From NCBI GenBank assembly GCA_034387635.1, contig JAOANU010000001.1:1984001-2048000 (forward strand): a stretch of 64,000 nucleotides of DNA, given 5' to 3'. Shown here piece by piece: positions 57,806 through 64,000 of this stretch. A program made the position numbers and the translations under genes. The stretch is from Rhodosporidiobolus odoratus. Taxonomy: Eukaryota; Basidiomycota; Microbotryomycetes; Sporidiobolales; Sporidiobolaceae. Position 1 is the stretch's first letter; every line of letters starts with the position of its first letter. The notes below the pieces were generated by a model. It ran no database searches. It was not told the DNA's origin and saw nothing but the letters and a program-made list of their open reading frames with translations.

Positions 57806-59502
57806 CTAGAAATACATCGCCCACCATTCAGCTTCGAGGTGACGAACTTCGAGCTTCATCTCGACCTTCCGCGCCGTCTTGTCGCACAACTCGCCAATCT
57901 TGCGGAAGTCTTCCATGTTCCAACCGTCCGGGAACGCGGCCATGTCGAAGGGGTGGACCGGATGAAGGGCGAAAGTAAGGGTTTGGAGGGGAGAATCGGC
58001 GGCGAGGCTGGTCAGGTAGTTGGAGTATACCCAGGCTGCATTGAACCGGAGGTGGAGGAGGGTGAGGGAGCGCAGAGGAAGGGCGGCAAGGTTCGACATG
58101 AAATCTCCCTCGGGAGGGATTTCGGCGCCAAACTCCAGCGATTCGAGCTGGGTGCACGACGAGAGCGATTGGCCCAAGGCATCCCAGAAGCTATCCGCAA
58201 CCTGAGGGTCGGGCAGCCCTGCCGATGTTGACCGCAGGCGCAGACTGAGGTGTCTGATTGAAGGGGCGAGGACTCGGAAGATATTGTCGAGAGCCTGGCG
58301 GATGCCTGGACGGTAGTCTTCGACGTTGAAGCAGACTTCGAGATGTTCAAGTCGAGGCGGAGTGCTGTTGTGATGCGTAGCGGGCGCAGGACGAAGGATG
58401 AAGAGAAAGTCGGCGGGGTTGAGGATGTGAAAGGGAATGGAGAGGGTGGTAAGGCTTGAGTGATCTACCGTCTTCTCGTCCACGACTTGCCGCAGCGCCT
58501 CGGCGATCTCTCCACTCAATGTTTCGGGCGGAACATGATGCGGCGAATCGATTCGTAACTCTCGCAGGCCGGAGGGCGGGTCGAAGATGACCTTGAAGAA
58601 CTCGCAGGCGGTCTCGAGGCCCGTAAGCGGTAGCTGGAGCGACTTCAACGTCGTAGATGCCGGGTTGTAGTACTCAGCCCATTTGTCGCTGTCGATTCCG
58701 ACGGCTTGCAGGAGTTCCATGTTGTCGACTCGCTCGGCGTCGCTGTCAGCCAGAGCGGTGGTCGACGGTCGAAGCTGAATTTTCACCTCCGCGCATTGCA
58801 TTGCCCGATCGAGGAAGGGGGCGAAGTATCGCCCGGGCCACCACCCCATGTCGGGGCCATCCTCCCTGAGCTTCAGGTCGTCGACTGCCAGGTCGATCCG
58901 CATCGAGCGTACCCCATCCAAGGACCTATTGGAGGTATCGAAGAGCACTTGACGAGCGAGGGTGTCCAGTTGACGGGCCGTGGTTATGGAAAGTTCGGAA
59001 CGGAGGATGGGTTGAAGGGCGGAGTGGAGGGAGCGGCACGTCTTGGCGAGGTTGATGTTCAGCTTCTGGCGCTCCTTGTGCTCGAGAGTCTGGCAGTGCT
59101 TGACGATGCGGTGGAAGAGCTCCACCGGCATACGCTGTGCAGCGGAAATGACCGGCGAGGAAGCAGCGAGGGCATGAAGAGCGGCCGTGAGGGATGCAAG
59201 GGCGGCGGTACAAGAAACGTAGGTGGGGAAGGCAAGGTGAGCCTGAGCAGCTTTTAAGAACTCGAGGGCGTCCTGCACAGCAAATGGAAGATGGTCAGCT
59301 CGCGAGATGATTCATTTGATCAGATAGCACGTACCGCCGGGACAGATCCAGCACTACCAGCCGCGACTCTTGCAACTTCTTGAGCGACGTATCGCAGTCC
59401 ATGGTCGTTTTCTTTGGTGGACGAGACGAGCGGAACCAAGGTCGAAATGAGCCGTACGAGGGCGTCGCATAACGCCAGGTGGGGCGTTGCGGTAGTCATC
59501 AT
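57806..59502 (-). CDS. F-box-like protein with a leucine-rich C-terminal half
   Basis: Exons 59335-59502 and 57806-59272; 544 aa. Residues ~100-150 form an F-box-like unit (RMPVELFHRIVKHCQ, LNINLAKTCRSLHSALQPILR). The rest is built of LRR-like segments with Leu/Ile spacing: TTLKSLQLPLTGLETA, SLTTLSIPFHIL, RLEHLEVCF, SIRHLSLRLRS, LESLEFGAEI and SLTLLHLRF. This is the common fungal layout of an SCF adaptor with a divergent substrate domain. The N-terminal 60 residues are a Ser/Ala-rich helix pair. Two ATGs lie in tandem at 59502. The gene is tail-to-tail with GPHR (107 bases apart). Target unknown. Confidence 0.75.
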
Positions 59503-59763
59503 GCTGCTATGCCGTTGGTGTACCAGCGCGGTAACGAGGATCCGGCGACGCGAGGTTGAACAGCAGAAGAAAGTCGGTTTCTGTCCGCGGTTGCTGGCGG
59601 GGTTTGACGGCCACCGTTAACTTCTGCCAGCCTTCTTTCGGTGTCGTAGCCAGGAGAAAGCCGAATAAGAGAGCCCCTACACGGCACAAGTCCAAACCCG
59701 ATGCACGCGTATGAGGCGGTGAATGATGCGAGGGAGAAAAGACAATTCCGGCATACAACAGCT

Positions 59764-62700
59764 CTATCGCGGCAAGACCAGCACTACAGGTGCCTTCCCC
59801 TTCGCAGGATGCTCAGCATCGTCTTCATCTCCACCCCTAGCGCTCCTAAGGTCCGCTTCCAGCTCAACCTGAACCGGGTCAGGCTCCTGAATCGCCTCAG
59901 TTTCAATCTGCACCTCCATTTCGTGCAGTTTCGGCTGTGCAGGCGGCGGCGGCGGTAGTGGCCGTCCTTCTTCGTCAACAAGGGCATGGGTCGGTACTGG
60001 AGGGGGTTTCTCAGCCTCCCACACTCGCAGTCGAGGGGGTGGCCAGTAACCGACCGTGAGCGGCACAACGCGGACTTGCAGTTTCCGCTCTTCGTTTGGC
60101 GCAAGGATCCATTCGGGGAACCGTCGAGGTCCGGCGAAGACGAAGGAAGAAGGGACTTCTGGGCTGTCGATTTGGGAAGAAAGGGTGAGGACGCGGCCGG
60201 TTGGGTTGGAGAAGCGGTAGGTGAGTGTGGACGGCTGGTGTAGGACGAGGTAAGGGGGTAGCTGCAGCGTTACGGCAGGCAGGAGTGAGGCTGCTTTGAT
60301 GGGCGGTAAAGGAAGAGAAGTAGTAATTTGGGCGGAGGAACCGGCTCTGCAGAGAGAACAGATGAGCCACCTGCCCGCATACGAAGACCAGGAAGATCGT
60401 ACCTTCTCCAGAGGACAGAGAAGATAGCTCCACCCACACCAGACTCTTCGTCCGAGAGTTGCGGCTTGACGTCGAGGCGGAATGCAGCGTTGAAAAGCTC
60501 GCCCGGTCGCCAATCTAGTGCGAAATGACTCGTCAGCAATTATGCCGTCGTGCAGTTCAGCACGAAGACCCACTCGAAGTAAGGGGCGTTGCATCGATAG
60601 ACGACTCCACCACGCGCAAGGAAGGGGCATTCTGCAGAGAGGAAGGCGAAGGTCAGGACGGAAAGCACAGCGATGATGACAAGCTGACACACCTCGCAAT
60701 CGACCTGAATGGTCAACACCTCAAGCTCGGACGGACCAACAGCCTGCAACCTCGCCACCAGGGCGGCTTCGCTGGCGCCTTCCCACCCATCCGGTGCCGT
60801 CAGATCCAGTAGCGGCTTGACCGGTCTTCGCTTGGGGTACAGCTGGGTATCGAACGTTGCGCCAAAAGGCTGAATGGCGGGTATGGAGAGAGTGCGGGTA
60901 ACTTCGGTTGGGGAGGGGATGGCTGCTGGGAGTAGACTGGGGGAAGAGGAGGAAGATTCGTCGGCGGATAAGGTGGGAATGGCTCGAATGGTGACGTCCA
61001 GGTGGCGAATCCCGGGAGGACCACGAGAGCTGAGGCTGAAGGTCTTGCTAAGCGATGCCCCAGGGGCAAGACTGCCGAGCGATAAGGACTCAACGATCGA
61101 GGCGGAAGATTGATCGTCGACAAGAACACGATTGTCTATCGGCGATTAAGGTCAGCGCGGTGCGTTGAGGTAGTGAAGTATTAGCAGGGGACGTGCCTGC
61201 GCCTTCATCTCCCGGCTGCAAGAACAGCACGAGGAAGACCTGGACGTCGCAGTCGTCTTCGTTGACGACCTCGACGCTGACCGGGAACTCTTCCCCAAGG
61301 TAGGCAGGGCCTTCAAAACGAGTTGAGACGATCGTCCGCAGCTCACGACGGATAATGCTGGAAGACCGGAGTCAGCGTACTCAGACGAGAAAGCCGAAAG
61401 TTACGTGCACACGTACCGGCAAACGCGATTAGCACGCTCTGACGGCATAGCTTGCTCTTTGATATACCAGACCGGCTTGCCCGTAGTCGGATCAGGCTTG
61501 AGCGTGAAGGACAGCTGCCAGCTTCCGATGTGCGCGGTGAGGACGACTTTCTCAACCTGCGGGCACCGTTTCGAGTCGTGAGCGATAGTAACGCGTCGCT
61601 GGCAAGAAAGGCCGTACAAGGATGTCCACCTCCTTGTCGCAGGCGATTGCTCCGCTGAAGACTTTCGTTGATCCGTCTTCCCAGATCAGCGAGGCCTTCT
61701 TTTCGCCTTCTTGTATTACGTTGCCGAGCACGGTCTGCTGAATGGGCTTCAAAGAGCTAGAAGAGGCCTCGTCATGGTAGACTGTTACAGGCGGTCGGTC
61801 GTCGTTGAAGTGGATGTCCAGTTGGGAAAAGGCGAAGCCGGAAGAGCGAGAAGTAGGTGACGAGGCGAGAACGAGCTGGAATGGGACGAGTTCCGAGACG
61901 TGCACAGAGGGTGACCAGAAAGATAACCGACAGTCCACTGTAAGGAGCAAGGTGGGTATTCCAGAACAATGTAGTGCATAGAAGAAAAGAGCGTACGAAG
62001 AGCTGCAGACTCAGACATGTCGAGCGAGATGGCTGCCTTCTCGGGAGATGTAGGCGTCTTGGTCTGCAAAAGAGCTGATCAGCATGACCGCGGTAGTGGC
62101 AGACAGGGTGACATACTCGGATGATTTCCAGAACTTCCGTAGCGTGCTCTGCCCGCTGTTCTACGGAGATGCGAGACGCTGCGAGCAGTGCCATCTGTCA
62201 GCTGCAGCACATAGTGGGAGATCAACTCAAGCACCTACTAGGCGCAAGCAGTTCCATACCAATCCGAATCGCACTTTCCCAATCCTCAGTCTTGACAGCC
62301 GATCGGAAAGACAGCACCAAAATCGAGTCGAGCAGATCTGTCCAACCCCTGCGGTAGTTTTTCGAGATGCGGTCATAGAAGCTGTAGAAAAGATACGTCA
62401 GCGTAGATAGAACAGGAGGAAACGCGATGTTACCGACCGGAAAGCCATGTCGTGCTTCCCGTTCTCGAGGTGTGCCGAAGCGATTTGAGCGGCGATAAAG
62501 TAGGTCATGTTCTTCGCTTTGTTTGCCTTGAAGAACTCGTAGGCTTTCGTGTATAGCTGGAGAGGTGAGACGCGGTCAAGTTTCGTCTGCAAGATTGGGT
62601 CGAGCAAAGGGTGCGCACCTCGATGATCAGGTCGGCATATTCCACCTTCTGCTCGTGGACCAGAGCAGGAGAGTTCAGTGCATCCGTACCGCTCAGATCA

Positions 62701-64000
62701 GAAGCTTGCATGAGAGCGGCCTTCGTAGCGCGAAACCGATCTCGTCGCTCAACAGCGCAAACAGCGGCGAGGTAGTAGTAGTGTCCGGCATGCTGAAGGA
62801 CGTTGAGCGGCATAAGGCCTGGCGAAGGGACTTGAGAGGGAGACGTGCCGGGAGGTGGTGCTCGGGGTGTAGGCGGCGGTTTGAGCGATGGCAGGCGGAA
62901 GCCGTTTCGAAGGGCGACGGCGGTGAGATCGCCGAAAAGACGGTATCTAGGAAAGCAAAGCTCAGCATCGTCAATACGGCCAGTAGTAAAGGGACGTACT
63001 GCTTCGACAGCCAGCTCCAGAACTCGAACGTCTCCTCGCCAATCTGCCAGGAATTGCTCAACTCTCGAAACCGATAGACATGCTGGTTGAGGCGAGCAAG
63101 TGCTCGAGACGGGTCGTTCAGGTAGAGGTACAGCTTGCTGACCTACATGACTGACAACGGTGAGCGAAGATAAGAGCAAGGAACGGCACGGGCTGACCTT
63201 GACTGATACGCAGTCCGCCAGCACTTTTGCTTCTGCCCAGCGTTTTGTTCGCTGTGGTAGAAGGCCGGGTTGGGCAAACATGTCGGTGAGACTATCGTAG
63301 CAGTCTTCGTAGTGTCTGGTATGAGAACGGTGAGCAAGCTGGGCCAGGAAAGTAGAGGACGGGCGCACTTGAGCGAAACCTCGGTCTCTCCGCGCATTTC
63401 TGCGAAAAAGCCCAACTTGTAGTCGGCACGCACGTTCCAGCCCCTCTCGTGCAGCCCTCCCTTCGACACTTGCCTCGCCCGCTTTCGCCGTGTTCGCCGG
63501 CCATGCTCCCGGTAGTAATCGACCGCCGAGGGGTAGAGCTCCGCCCGAATGCTCTGGACAAAGTTGGCGACTTCGGTTTGCGGAACCGGAGAGATGACGA
63601 AGAGGGATGCTCGAGAGTCGAGGCCTGACTGACGGCGGATCAGGGAAAGCCGGAAATCGAGAGCGGGGTCGTCGAGAAGAGCTCGCGAACAGAGCAAGAC
63701 AACGGCGAGCTTGATCCCTCGTTCGAGCGTGGAGCGTTTGCGGTCGACAATCTCGCGCACGAGTTCGGCATCGTGCTGGCGTTCCTCCTCCTCTCGTTCG
63801 GAGGGGTCAAGCGGGGTGTGGGTGGATTGGCCTGGTTCGTGTTCGAAGAGGCGAAGAACGAGGATGAAGACGGAGGGGACGAGCTCTCGGTGTTTTCGGA
63901 TCCATATAGGTGCGATGATACCGTCCGGGTAGAGCGGGGAGGTTGGGGTCAAGGGCGAAATGGGAGAGTGGAGCGCGGGTGGGGGTTGCTGGGCAGTCGA
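59764..64000 (-). CDS. TRAPPC11: TRAPP complex subunit 11 (foie gras / gryzun), 5' end outside the window
   Basis: Fifteen exons visible: 63369-64000 (open to the edge), 63198-63315, 63000-63142, 62619-62946, 62438-62556, 62239-62381, 62117-62178, 61997-62063, 61618-61937, 61417-61556, 61197-61357, 60693-61135, 60574-60631, 60403-60514, 59764-60346. TRAPPC11 is a subunit of metazoan-type TRAPPIII, a tether and Rab1 exchange factor at ER-Golgi membranes; budding yeast lacks it. The foie-gras part shows DYKLGFFAEMRGE, HYEDCYDSLTDMF, LQHAGHYYYLAAVCAVERR, YEFFKANKAKNMTYFIAAQIAS and RFYDRISKNYRRGWTDLL. The C-terminal gryzun part has WRPGELFNAAFRLDVKP and beta-rich repeats. Intron 61136-61196 uses a GC donor (GCACGT). 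The frame is open through position 64000, so the start lies further right. Confidence 0.88.

Noticed and set aside
1..64000. CRISPR arrays, insertion sequences, LTR elements, rRNA operons
   Set aside because: None seen. The repeats found are short tandem duplications or microsatellites, and no transposase or reverse-transcriptase motif appears in the frames.

Overview
The window reads as nuclear DNA of a GC-rich basidiomycete yeast, most likely a red yeast of the Rhodotorula/Rhodosporidium/Sporobolomyces type (Microbotryomycetes). The reasons are dense intron-rich genes with introns mostly 52-140 bases, splice donors dominated by GTRCGY and GTRAGT forms, branch sites of CTGAC/CTAAC type, strong third-position GC, and the gene families present. 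The taxon is an inference from these features. I see no virus, transposon, CRISPR array or rRNA gene. I assembled gene models by hand: exons were joined so that phases fit, coding lengths divide by three, and protein-family motifs run across the junctions.

Layout: 0.4-1.4 kb, a damaged F-box gene (-). 2.2-3.9 kb, mitochondrial malonyl-CoA:ACP transacylase MCT1 (+). 5.6-13.3 kb, the multifunctional pyrimidine protein URA2 (-, 11 exons, 2300 aa). 14.1-18.9 kb, a VSB1-like SulP+STAS+cNMP-domain vacuolar transporter (-, 20 exons, with exons of 6, 8 and 10 nt). 19.3-19.9 kb, DPH3 (+). 20.3-22.4 kb, an unrecognised 632-aa protein (-). 22.9-28.2 kb, a large RA-PH protein (-). 28.9-32.0 kb, a membrane-anchored carboxylesterase (-). 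32.2-34.2 kb, BSD2 (+). 34.6-35.4 kb, a 200-aa unknown (+). 35.9-37.8 kb, a four-helix membrane protein with a charged RS-rich tail (-). 38.6-39.5 kb, a Clp1 (clampless)-like protein (+). 39.8-40.9 kb, an HMG-box factor (-). 41.4-42.9 kb, 3-ketoacyl-CoA reductase (-). 43.5-44.4 kb, a GA4-desaturase/CmcJ-like protein (+). 44.8-46.1 and 46.3-48.3 kb, two tail-to-tail single-span surface-type proteins. 48.7-49.8 kb, RER1 (-). 49.9-53.9 kb, HRD3 (+). 55.6-57.7 kb, GPHR/GPR89 (+). 57.8-59.5 kb, an F-box-like protein (-). 59.8 kb to the right edge, TRAPPC11 (-, 5' end outside the window).

The genes are mostly ordinary housekeeping genes. Many concern membranes and the secretory pathway: BSD2 (ubiquitin-ligase adaptor), KAR (ER fatty-acid elongation), RER1 (ER retrieval), HRD3 (ERAD), GPHR (Golgi acidification) and TRAPPC11 (tethering). 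RER1/HRD3 and the esterase/BSD2 pair each start back to back with under 150 bases between start codons, so they probably share promoters.

I did not find a clearly new biological system such as a defence island, a biosynthetic cluster or a mobile element. The most interesting signals are in gene structure: three micro-exons in one transporter gene, three independent GC-AG introns whose donors copy the local GT-donor consensus, introns whose retention would keep the reading frame, a decaying F-box gene, and a Clp1-like gene lying tail-to-tail with an HMG-box gene.
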